A DNA stretch of 64,000 bases. Origin: an uncultured Bacilli bacterium. Its GTDB lineage: Bacteria > Bacillota_I > Bacilli_A > RF39 > UBA660. The stretch's first letter is position 1, and each line of letters starts with the position of its first letter. The translations under genes were made by a program, and so were the position numbers. The stretch lies in NCBI GenBank assembly GCA_934149105.1, contig CAKPDP010000002.1, forward strand, positions 89,491 through 153,490, given 5' to 3'. The notes under the pieces are model-generated. The model was not told the DNA's origin. It did not search any database and worked only from the letters and a program-made list of their open reading frames with translations. Shown in pieces: positions 8,105-15,192 of the stretch.

Positions 8105-8857
8105 TTACATTAGTAAGCCACCATCAACTTGGATAATGGTTCCAGTTGTAAAGTTGGCGTCATCACTAGCTAGATAAAGATAGGCTCCAGCGATATCTTC
8201 AGGAGTAGCAGTTTTTCTTAAAGGGGTTAGGTTTATTAACATTTTTTTCATGTCTTCAGAGACAGAGTTTTTCATCATGTCGGTTTCAACAACGCCAGGA
8301 GCAATGGCATTTACACGAATGTTATATGGACCTAGTTCTTTGGCAAGGGATTTGGTTATGCCATTTACGGCAAATTTACTAGAAGCATAAGATACTTGAT
8401 GGTTACCACCGTTGATACCGACCATAGAGCTAGTATTAATAATACTTCCTCCAGTATTTTTCATATATTTTACTACTTCTCTAGTAGTTTTTAGTAGTCC
8501 TAGGACATTGATGTCATACATGTTAGAAAAATCAGCATCGGTAGAATCTAAAAGAGATTTAGTGGCAGTAATACCAGCATTATTTACTAAGATATCGATC
8601 TTTTGCCATTTATTGATAGTAGTTTCTACTAGGTTTATAATACTATTTGTATCTTTCATATTGACACCAACAGGTAAAAAATTATCTTGAGGTAAGGATA
8701 ATTCATTTTGAAGTTCTTGAGAGGTTGTCATGGCATGCTCGATAGTGGTACCACAAATAACTACTTTAGCACCTTCTTGGGCAAAGGCCTTGGCAATAGC
8801 CTTACCAATTCCACGGGAACTTCCTGTTACTATGGCTACTTTTCCTAATAATTTCAT
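8105..8857 (-). CDS. fabG: Short-chain dehydrogenase, FabG-like
   Basis: The 250-residue Rossmann enzyme shows the SDR cofactor motif TGSSRGIGKA (residues 11-20), NNAG (92-95), and the catalytic set Asn117, Ser144, Tyr157 and Lys161 (VSYASSK). The C-terminus IAPGVVETDM followed by a TGTIIQVDGG ending is typical of 3-oxoacyl-ACP reductase. FabG reduces 3-oxoacyl-ACP with NADPH in fatty-acid synthesis. The gene stands alone rather than in a fab cluster, so another SDR substrate is possible. Confidence 0.85.
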   Translation of the reverse strand: MKLLGKVAIVTGSSRGIGKAIAKAFAQEGAKVVICGTTIEHAMTTSQELQNELSLPQDNFLPVGVNMKDTNSIINLVETTINKWQKIDILVNNAGITATKSLLDSTDADFSNMYDINVLGLLKTTREVVKYMKNTGGSIINTSSMVGINGGNHQVSYASSKFAVNGITKSLAKELGPYNIRVNAIAPGVVETDMMKNSVSEDMKKMLINLTPLRKTATPEDIAGAYLYLASDDANFTTGTIIQVDGGLLM

Positions 8858-9036
8858 AAAATCATCTTCTTTCTTTATTTTTATAATTTAATTTTAGCAG
8901 ATAGATATTTAACTGTCAATTTTATTCAAACTAATCTATTAGGAAAAAGAGAAAGATTTAGAAATAGAACTAGGTATCCATTATAATTTCTTTAAAAGAT
9001 GATTAAATATAATATAGTGAAAGGAGTATGGTAATT

Positions 9037-9174
9037 ATGTATGGATATCCTGGATATGGATATGGAAACTATGGATATGGTAGTGGTTTATGGATAATTA
9101 TTATAGTACTTATTATATTCTTTATTTTGTTCTGGAATAATGGTTCTAATCCTGGACCTAATCCTTGCAGATAA
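9037..9174 (+). CDS. YjcZ-like small Gly/Tyr-rich membrane peptide
   Basis: This 45-residue gene reads MYGYPGYGYGNYGYGSG, then a hydrophobic helix LWIIIIVLIIFFILFW, then NNGSNPGPNPCR. The Gly/Tyr-rich head plus one membrane segment is the design of the YjcZ/sporulation small-protein families of Bacillus. AAGGAG at 9021-9026 lies 10 bases before this ATG; an in-frame ATG at 9028 is too close to it. TATAAT-like sequence precedes. A spore-surface role is inferred from the composition and the many spore genes nearby. Confidence 0.75.
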   Translation: MYGYPGYGYGNYGYGSGLWIIIIVLIIFFILFWNNGSNPGPNPCR

Positions 9175-9189
9175 GGAGATAGTTTTAAA

Positions 9190-9252
9190 TAAAAAAGAAA
9201 AAGAAGGAAAGCTAAAAGGCAGAAAAATATCTGAATTTCTTCTTTTTCTTTT
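9190..9252 (+). terminator. Possible terminator after the small membrane peptide
   Basis: AAAAGAAAAAGAAG near 9193-9207 is complementary to CTTCTTTTTCTTTT near 9238-9252, with a loop of about 30 bases and further T-rich sequence. It is purine/pyrimidine-biased, so the pairing is weaker evidence than a GC-rich stem. Confidence 0.45.
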
Positions 9253-9336
9253 ATACTTCTTCTTTATGTTAAATAATTGGGGTTCAATATTTTTAGAAAG
9301 TATAACGGTATTTATACCTATATTTTCTAATTTTTG

Positions 9337-9750
9337 TTAATATTTTTGTAAATCATTGAATAATTCAACAAGAAAGGGAGAGATTTTTTCTTTTTTTAAA
9401 TCCTCTAAGGTATTAATAAACTTGTATTCAGAGTGTTCTTCTTTTTGTAAAATTATATCTTCTATTGGGGATTTTAATTCACACAAATACACTAGTCTAA
9501 TAAAAATTAAATTCTTAGTTTTATCAAAATTACTGTCTTCGTGTATTACTTTAGTTGGTACAATGTCTAAGCCTACTTCTTCTTTGGTTTCTCGAATTAC
9601 GGCCTCTCTAGGTAGTTCTCCAAATTCTGCTAGTCCTCCTGGGATATCCCAATATTCTGGATAGGTTGTTTCTTCTTGGGATCTTTTAGTAACTAAATAT
9701 CCCTTTGGAGTTTTTATTAAAGTATGAACTATTATTTTGTTACCATTCAT
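9337..9750 (-). CDS. Nudix hydrolase
   Basis: The Nudix box is complete: GGLAEFGELPREAVIRETKE followed by EVGL, matching Gx5Ex7REUxEExGU. The enzyme therefore cleaves a nucleoside diphosphate linked to another moiety using Mg ions. The N-terminus (VHTLIKTPKGYLVTKRS) and a compact 137-residue size fit the MutT/ADP-ribose pyrophosphatase group, but the substrate cannot be told from sequence. I take the ATG complementary to 9748-9750, 10 bases behind GGGAG; a GTG three codons upstream sits on top of the ribosome site. Confidence 0.9.
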   Translation of the reverse strand: MNGNKIIVHTLIKTPKGYLVTKRSQEETTYPEYWDIPGGLAEFGELPREAVIRETKEEVGLDIVPTKVIHEDSNFDKTKNLIFIRLVYLCELKSPIEDIILQKEEHSEYKFINTLEDLKKEKISPFLVELFNDLQKY

Positions 9751-9793
9751 TATAATCACACTCCCTATAATTTATTTTATCATAGATATTGCC

Positions 9794-9829
9794 AATTAAA
9801 TAAAACGTTAAATGTAACTTTATTTAATT
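9794..9829. terminator. AT-only hairpin, possible terminator
   Basis: AATTAAATAAA pairs perfectly with TTTATTTAATT around a 14-base loop, between the Nudix gene and the broken kinase gene. It could end minus-strand transcripts from the pseudogene, but the stem contains no GC pairs, so this is tentative. Confidence 0.4.
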
Positions 9830-9914
9830 TAAACAATCATTAAAATAGAACTTACAAGTTGTTAAATATCTCTGTATTATAGAAACTATTATAAACTCTG
9901 ATTTTTTATAATCT

Positions 9915-10418
9915 TTAAACTTTATCACATATTTGTTGCCATTCTTCATTATTGTAGGAATCTACTAATATGGTCTAAATTTGAGGAGTTAATCTTTTTA
10001 TTATTGCTTTTCTATCGCTAATTGTAGAATCTGTCCTAAGGCGATTATATTCTCTTTCAACTCTTTTATTGAAATCTGCATCTATAAATAATACTCCCAA
10101 ATTATCTCCTAACTTTGAATACAAATATTTAATAGTTTTTATACCATACATAGTATCCATAATTACGATTTCTTTATCACCTGACATCTCGTCGTCTTTG
10201 ACAATATATCTATCCCACAAACTTTCAAAATTATTTTCAAATTCATAATCATACCATTCTTGAAATCCCTTTGATGATCTAGAATCTTTATATACTTCAG
10301 GAAATATATTTCTGATTTTTAGATGTTTTATTTTATCGCCATAATTTTCTGAAAGATAATTAATTCCCCCACTTTTTCCTGACTCAGAAGATCCAGTAAC
10401 AAATATAAATTTTTTTAT
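9915..10418 (-). pseudogene. Degraded P-loop nucleotide kinase gene
   Basis: On the minus strand a frame encodes IFVTGSSESGKSGG, a Walker A motif, then about 130 residues of kinase-like sequence (VIMDTMYGIKTIKYLYSKLG, LFIDADFNKRVEREYNRLR). Two defects show. No ATG, GTG or TTG lies between the preceding stop and the Walker A motif, although AAAGGA sits 9 bases before an ATA at 10418. A TAG at 9975-9977 interrupts the frame, after which it continues with TILVDSYNNEEWQQICDKV to a TAA at 9915. The fold resembles adenylate, guanylate or dephospho-CoA kinases. Both defects together argue for a pseudogene rather than a rare start codon. Confidence 0.7.
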
Positions 10419-10566
10419 TTTCTTAATTCCTTTCTTATTATATTAATAGGATGTTTTTTTAATGTTTTAACATCCTCATTGATAAAAATTTGACTTTCAA
10501 GTTTTTATTTTGCTTATAAATATTTTATCTTATTAAAGAAATTGGTCAATGTCTTTTATTTTGAAC

Positions 10567-10597
10567 AAAAAAATCAGTTCAAGGAATGAACTGATTT
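10567..10597 (-). terminator. Terminator of the tRNA-Thr transcript
   Basis: AATCAGTTCA (10572-10581) pairs with TGAACTGATT (10587-10596) around a 5-base loop. On the minus strand the stem is followed by TTTTTTTG, so it ends transcripts coming from tRNA-Thr and the tRNA-like remnant. Confidence 0.9.
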
Positions 10598-10598
10598 C

Positions 10599-10683
10599 TA
10601 GGTCCAGCAGGATTCGAAGAACTCCAATTTCTTTTAGGAATTGATATTTTCTATATTAAATCCAAGACTATAAAAGTCTGGAC
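10599..10683 (-). pseudogene. Degenerate tRNA-like element
   Basis: Just behind tRNA-Thr, the minus strand starts GTCCAG and ends CTGGAC, a perfect 6-bp acceptor-like stem. Before the 3' half it carries TTCGAATCCTGC, a typical T-loop and T-stem 3' side. The 5' side of the T stem (AGTTC) no longer pairs, the D arm is not recognisable, and the end reads CCTAG rather than CCA. A hairpin CAATT/AATTG sits where a long variable arm would be. I read it as a decayed tRNA or an integration scar, not a working tRNA. Confidence 0.5.
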
Positions 10684-10693
10684 TATTCATCTA

Positions 10694-10769
10694 TGGTGCT
10701 GGAGACAGGATTTGAACCTGCGACCTACGCGTTACGAGTGCGTTGCTCTACCAACTAAGCTACTCCAGC
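10694..10769 (-). tRNA. tRNA-Thr (anticodon CGU)
   Basis: The 76-base minus-strand gene folds as a cloverleaf: acceptor GCTGGAG/CTCCAGC, D arm with AGTTGGTAGA, anticodon loop CTCGTAA giving CGU for ACG codons, T loop TTCAAAT, and an encoded CCA end. The last anticodon-stem pair is an A-C mismatch. An extended -10 (TGCTAAAAT) lies upstream. Confidence 0.92.
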
Positions 10770-10913
10770 TTTTCTACTTTTCAGCTTTTCAAACATCAAC
10801 ATTTTGGAATGTTTGATAAGATAATTTTAGCACAAGCAAAGAAAAATAGAAAGAGTTTTTCTCTAAATAATTAAATTATTACATAGATAGATATGTAACG
10901 ATAAGAAGATATT

Positions 10914-10970
10914 AAAAGAAGTTGCAACTAAACAAACATATACTTTTTTCTGTTAGTTGTAACTTCTTCT
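10914..10970 (-). terminator. Terminator overlapping the nrdG stop codon
   Basis: AAGAAGTTGCAACTAA (10916-10931) is complementary to the segment around 10953-10968 (TTAGTTGTAACTTCTT) with one mismatch. On the minus strand the first arm is the nrdG coding sequence for EEVTT, and the nrdG TAG lies in the second arm, followed by TTTTAATAT. The terminator is thus partly made of coding sequence. Confidence 0.8.
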
Positions 10971-11497
10971 TTTTCTACATTATTGTCGTAACCTTCTTTT
11001 AGGCAAACTTGATTTTTAGATAAACTTTTAGGAACATCAATTACTCTTTGATTTTTAGAGCCCCTAAATTTTACATCAAAACTTTTTTCTTTAAGAATAA
11101 ATTTACCATCAATTAGAACATCAATATTTGATAGTAAATCCATTATTTCTGGCTTGTTTTTAGATAATTTTAATAATTCTTCATAAGTAAAGCCCGTATA
11201 ACACCAAACATTGAGACCTATTTCATGACAATACCTAGCTATTTCAGCACATTCTTTAGCTTGAAACATAGGATCACCACCGGATAAAGTTATTCCATCT
11301 TGGCCTTCTAAAGATTTTATTTTATCTTTTATTTTGTCAACATCAACAAGGTAGCCAGCGGTAAAGGAATGGGTAGTAGGATTATGACAACCTTCACAAT
11401 TATGGGAACATCCTTGCGTCCAAATAACACTTCTTATTCCTTCACCGTCGACAACACTATCTCTTTGAATATCGGTAGTGGCTAATCTTATTTGCAT
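10928..11497 (-). CDS. nrdG: Anaerobic ribonucleotide reductase activating enzyme
   Basis: This 189-residue radical-SAM protein has the CSHNCEGC cluster motif (CxxxCxxC), an N-terminus DIQRDSVVDGEGIRSVIWTQG and the GGDP motif. NrdG uses SAM and a 4Fe-4S cluster to create the glycyl radical on class III ribonucleotide reductase. The ATG overlaps the TAA of the small radical-domain gene by one base (TAATG), so translation is coupled. The last 30 residues are a basic, family-atypical tail partly dictated by the overlapping terminator. It ends the nrdD-radical domain-nrdG operon. Confidence 0.96.
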   Translation of the reverse strand: MQIRLATTDIQRDSVVDGEGIRSVIWTQGCSHNCEGCHNPTTHSFTAGYLVDVDKIKDKIKSLEGQDGITLSGGDPMFQAKECAEIARYCHEIGLNVWCYTGFTYEELLKLSKNKPEIMDLLSNIDVLIDGKFILKEKSFDVKFRGSKNQRVIDVPKSLSKNQVCLKEGYDNNVEKEEVTTNRKKYMFV

Positions 11498-11670
11498 TAT
11501 TTTTCAATAATTCCTTCAAGGCCGTGTTTTACTCTATCTCTTTCTTCGGCTCTTTTTCCGTTGTTGAATTTATCAACAGTTCCTACTAGGTAACCAGTTA
11601 TTCTTCTTATTCTTTCAAAACCTACTCCCTCACCTATTTTCTTTTCTTCTTTAAAACTTTCTTCACGCAT
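11497..11670 (-). CDS. Detached glycyl-radical domain of class III ribonucleotide reductase
   Basis: The ATG complementary to 11668-11670 follows AAAGGAGAG, giving 57 residues. Residues 19-50 (ERIRRITGYLVGTVDKFNNG and KRAEERDRVKHG) align with the extreme C-terminus of one-piece NrdD enzymes (RRVCGYLG, NAGK, RVKH), where the Gly of GYL carries the radical. Here that residue would be Gly26. The large NrdD just upstream ends before this motif. The small protein must therefore join NrdD to make an active enzyme, or act as a replaceable radical module in the manner of YfiD/GrcA for PflB. It is translationally coupled to nrdG. Confidence 0.85.
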   Translation of the reverse strand: MREESFKEEKKIGEGVGFERIRRITGYLVGTVDKFNNGKRAEERDRVKHGLEGIIEK

Positions 11671-11702
11671 TTTTATCTCTCCTTTTAACACTTTTATTTA
11701 TA

Positions 11703-13991
11703 TTATTGACATTTACATTCATTATATTTTTCAACGGTTATTCCTTCTCCAGTATGACGACCACAGCCTGGACAAACATCGCCAATTACTCCTACATATC
11801 CACAAACAGGATCTCTATCAACTGGATGGTTAATTGCACAATAACCCATGTTGTTTTCTTTCATAATTCTTACTATCTTTTCAAAAGCTTCTAAGTTATT
11901 AGTTGTATCTCCATCTAATTCAATATAACTAATATGACCGGCATTAGTTAATTCATGATATGGAGCTTCTTTTTTAATCTTATTGACAATAGAAATATTG
12001 TAGTAGACAGGGACATGGAAAGAATTTGTATAGTAAGCTCTATCTGTTACACCTTTAATTTTGCCATAGATTGCTTTGTCTAATCCAGTGAAACGGCCCG
12101 ATAAACCTTCGGCTGGAGTAGCTAGACAAGTAAAGTTTAGGTTATATTTTTCAGAATATTCATCACATCTAGTACGCATAAATTTGATTATTTTTAAACC
12201 TAGTTCTTGGGCTTCATCACTTTCACCATGATGTTTACCAATCAAGGCTTTTAGACATTCAGCTAGGCCAATGAAACCAATACTTAAAGTTCCATGTTTT
12301 AAGACTTTTCTCAATCTATCAGTTGGTTTTAATTTTTCACTATCAATCCAAACCCCTTGTTCTAATAAGAAAGGAAAATTATAAGTTCTTTTATTGCATT
12401 GGATTTCAAATCTTTCTAATAATTGATCTTTTACTAAATCCATTAAATCAGATAATTCCTCAAAAAAGCCATCTAAATCTGTCTTATCATTGGTAACAAT
12501 ACCATGTTTTATTCCTAATCTTACTAAGTTAATAGTAGTGAAAGATAAATTTCCACGTCCAGGTGTTACAGCTTTATTAGGATCAACTACATTTCCCATT
12601 ACTCTAGTACGGCAGCCCATATAGCATACTTCAGTATTATAGTCGCCTTTATAATATTGTTTATTGAAAGGAGCATCCATGAAAGAAAAGTTAGGGAATA
12701 ATCTCTTAGCAGATACTTTGCAAGATAATTTAAATAAATCATAGTTAGGATCCCCTGGATTATAATTAGTTCCTTCTTTTACTTTAAAAATAGAAATTGG
12801 GAAAATTGGAGTTTCATGATGTCCCAAACCATTATCTAAGGCTAAAAGATAATTTTTCATAACCATTCTTCCTTCTGGAGAAGTATCAGTTCCAAAGTTT
12901 ATAGATGAAAATGGAACTTGGGCTCCTGCTCTAGAATGCATAGTATTTAGATTATGAATAAAAGCTTCCATAGCTTGATAAGTATCACGATTAGTCTTAG
13001 CCATAGCAGTATCATATGATTTAGTGAAAATCTTTTTTAATTCACCATTTTCTTTATAAAAACTTTCAAATTTTGAGATATCAAATTCAATACTTGTTAA
13101 TTTATCGACTTCTTTGGCAACTTTATCCATATTAACAAAATCAATAAATTCTGTAAAATCTAATAGTTCATAAATAGCTTGTTTGAATTGCTTTTTGAAG
13201 GTTTTTAAGACACCCGGTGCTAAGTAATAATCAAAGGCTGGTATACTTTGACCACCATGTTGATCATTTTGGTTGGATTGAATTGCTATAGCGGCTAAGG
13301 CACTGTAAGAGGTTATAGAATTTGGTTCTCTTAGGTGACCATGTCCGGTAGAAAAACCACCTTTAAATAATTTATTTAAATCTATTTGCATACAAGTAGT
13401 TGTTCCCATTGGCATAAAATCCATATCATGAATATGAATATCACCATCATCGTGTGCATCAGCAAATTTCTTTTTCATTAGATAATCTTTAGAAAACTCA
13501 CGAGAAACAGTTGAACCATATTGAAGCATAGTTCCCATAGCAGAATTTCCATCAATGTTAGCATTTTCTCTTTTGGCATCTTCTTCAATTGCCGATTTCA
13601 TTCCTAAGTTTTCTAGTGATTTTAAGAATTTATGCATTCTTTTTTCATCTGCAAAAACTAATCTAGATTGAGCTCTTCTTTCACGATATTCAGAAAAAGA
13701 TTTGAAAACATCTTCATATTTTCCTTTTAATAAAGCATCTTCAATTAAATCTTGAATTTCTTCTATTTTTATTTTTTCGGCATCCTTATAATCTTTTTCT
13801 ATTCTTTTTAAAACAGTTTGGTAAACTTTTTGAATATCTTTTTCACTGTATTTATTAATTTCACTTTCAGTATTTTCAACACTATCAAAGCCTTTTTTAA
13901 TAGCCATAGCTATTTTAGCTCCATCAAAATCTACTTTTCTTCCATTTCGTTTTACTACTTTTAATGTAGTTATTTCTTCTATATTTATCAT
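11703..13991 (-). CDS. nrdD: Class III (anaerobic) ribonucleoside-triphosphate reductase, large part
   Basis: The 762-residue protein begins with an ATP-cone (VVKRNGRKVDFDGAKIAMAI, roughly residues 11-100) for allosteric control. The barrel follows, with STGHGHLREPNSITSYSALA, NQNDQHGGQSIPAFDYYLAP and the MGCRTRVMG loop. The end has zinc-binding CGYVGVIGDVCPGCG. It reduces ribonucleoside triphosphates without oxygen using formate as reductant in known cases. The protein stops at NECKCQ, before the RRxxGYL radical motif, which is on the next gene. A TTGACT-16-TATAAT promoter precedes it. Confidence 0.96.
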   Translation of the reverse strand: MINIEEITTLKVVKRNGRKVDFDGAKIAMAIKKGFDSVENTESEINKYSEKDIQKVYQTVLKRIEKDYKDAEKIKIEEIQDLIEDALLKGKYEDVFKSFSEYRERRAQSRLVFADEKRMHKFLKSLENLGMKSAIEEDAKRENANIDGNSAMGTMLQYGSTVSREFSKDYLMKKKFADAHDDGDIHIHDMDFMPMGTTTCMQIDLNKLFKGGFSTGHGHLREPNSITSYSALAAIAIQSNQNDQHGGQSIPAFDYYLAPGVLKTFKKQFKQAIYELLDFTEFIDFVNMDKVAKEVDKLTSIEFDISKFESFYKENGELKKIFTKSYDTAMAKTNRDTYQAMEAFIHNLNTMHSRAGAQVPFSSINFGTDTSPEGRMVMKNYLLALDNGLGHHETPIFPISIFKVKEGTNYNPGDPNYDLFKLSCKVSAKRLFPNFSFMDAPFNKQYYKGDYNTEVCYMGCRTRVMGNVVDPNKAVTPGRGNLSFTTINLVRLGIKHGIVTNDKTDLDGFFEELSDLMDLVKDQLLERFEIQCNKRTYNFPFLLEQGVWIDSEKLKPTDRLRKVLKHGTLSIGFIGLAECLKALIGKHHGESDEAQELGLKIIKFMRTRCDEYSEKYNLNFTCLATPAEGLSGRFTGLDKAIYGKIKGVTDRAYYTNSFHVPVYYNISIVNKIKKEAPYHELTNAGHISYIELDGDTTNNLEAFEKIVRIMKENNMGYCAINHPVDRDPVCGYVGVIGDVCPGCGRHTGEGITVEKYNECKCQ

Positions 13992-14021
13992 TTTACACTC
14001 CTCTACTAAATTTCTGATTTA

Positions 14022-14049
14022 ATTATAACATCTGAAATATAAAAGTCAA
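14022..14049 (-). promoter_or_regulatory. Sigma-A type promoter of the nrdD operon
   Basis: On the minus strand TTGACT (complement 14044-14049) is 16 bases from TATAAT (complement 14022-14027), about 30 bases before the nrdD ATG and its GAGGAG site. I saw no clear NrdR box. Confidence 0.75.
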
Positions 14050-14104
14050 TACTTTTTGTTCGCTTTTATCTTTTTTACTTTTGATTTTTTAAGCTTTTTT
14101 TAAT

Positions 14105-14147
14105 AAAATGACAATCCCTTATTTTTAAAGGATCGCCATTTTTAAAA
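14105..14147 (-). terminator. Hairpin between pflA and nrdD
   Basis: On the minus strand AAAATGGCGATCC pairs with GGGATTGTCATTTT using G-U pairs. The rest of the roughly 450-base gap between nrdD and pflA (13992-14445) is AT-rich and holds the nrdD promoter. It also has a plus-strand hairpin CCTCTA/TAGAGG followed by TTTTTT at about 14371-14413. I see no gene in it. Confidence 0.5.
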
Positions 14148-14443
14148 TGTTTTTTCAATAATTATCAGAGAGAGTATTTTGGAGTTATTCCTTTATTTTA
14201 TATGGTTTTATCATTATTTACATCAATTTTACAGTCTGAATATTTTAGGAGTAATTTTGAATTTTAGAAAAATTATAAATTTTAAAAATAATATTTTTTA
14301 AATAATTTTATTTTGATGATAGTGTTCGCTTTTTGATAATATTTCACTAGTTAATTATATTGGATAAAGCCTCTATATTAACATTATTTTCTAAGATTAA
14401 ACTAGAGGTTTTTTCGAACAGGAAGAAAAAAAGGTTAGAAAGG

Positions 14444-14484
14444 AAAAAAAGAAGAAGCCAATATTATCTGGAGACTTCTTCTTT
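14444..14484 (-). terminator. Terminator overlapping the pflA stop codon
   Basis: AAAGAAGAAG (14448-14457) pairs with CTTCTTCTTT (14475-14484). On the minus strand the first arm is the coding sequence for the KEE of the last codons, the TAA lies in the loop, and a T run follows the second arm. Confidence 0.85.
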
Positions 14485-15192
14485 ATACAGTTTCATAAAA
14501 CTAGCAAATAATTTATCACATTCTTCTTTATCCATGGCCGGTAAATTTTTATAGCAATAGTCTAGTCCTAATTTTTTATACTTTTCAACCCCAAGGGTAT
14601 GGTATGGGAGAAAAGTTATATTTTCAATATTTTTTATTTGTTTTAAGAATTTAGCTAAGCCTTGGATATAGGTATTATTATCCATTTGACCTGGAACAAT
14701 TACTTGCCTTATCCAAACTTTTTTACCAGATCTATTTAAAGCTTCAATAAACTTTAGACTTTCATCCATGGTATGAGAAGTTAGATCTAGATAAGCTTCT
14801 TTGGTTATTTGTTTGATATCAAAGAGAACGAGATCAACATATTTTAGTATTTCATCATAATTACCAGTTCCAACACCACAGGTATCTAAGGCAATATGAA
14901 TATTTTCTTGTTTTAAGATTTTAGATGTTTCAATAATAAATTCACTTTGGAGTAGTGGCTCACCCCCTGAGAAGGTTACTCCCCCACTATTTCTTGTAAA
15001 ATAAGGTTTGTTACGAATTATCTTTTTAGCTAATTCTTCGGGAGTGGTATTAAGTTCTTGAAGATGCCACATTTCAGGGTTATGGCAATATTTACATCTT
15101 AATTGGCAGCCATTTAGGAAAACAACAGTGCGAATCCCTGGACCATCAACAAGTCCAAAGGATTCAATAGAATTAACAGAACCTTTAGTCAT
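14464..15192 (-). CDS. pflA: Pyruvate formate-lyase activating enzyme
   Basis: This 242-residue radical-SAM enzyme starts SVNSIESFGLVDGPGIRTVV and has CQLRCKYCHNPEMW, the CxxxCxxC motif that holds the 4Fe-4S cluster. It also has the GGVTFSGGEPLLQ SAM-binding loop. It abstracts hydrogen from the glycyl-radical Gly of PflB. The ATG overlaps the pflB TAA by one base (TAATG), so production of the two is coupled. Length and motifs are normal. Confidence 0.97.
   Translation of the reverse strand: MTKGSVNSIESFGLVDGPGIRTVVFLNGCQLRCKYCHNPEMWHLQELNTTPEELAKKIIRNKPYFTRNSGGVTFSGGEPLLQSEFIIETSKILKQENIHIALDTCGVGTGNYDEILKYVDLVLFDIKQITKEAYLDLTSHTMDESLKFIEALNRSGKKVWIRQVIVPGQMDNNTYIQGLAKFLKQIKNIENITFLPYHTLGVEKYKKLGLDYCYKNLPAMDKEECDKLFASFMKLYKEEVSR

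Noticed and set aside
9140..9340. A plus-strand frame of 66 residues after the small peptide gene
   Set aside because: It begins inside the small peptide gene, runs through the terminator-like repeat and is composed of low-complexity Lys and Phe sequence.
14360..14554. A plus-strand frame near the end of pflA
   Set aside because: It overlaps pflA and terminator hairpins; no conserved sequence.
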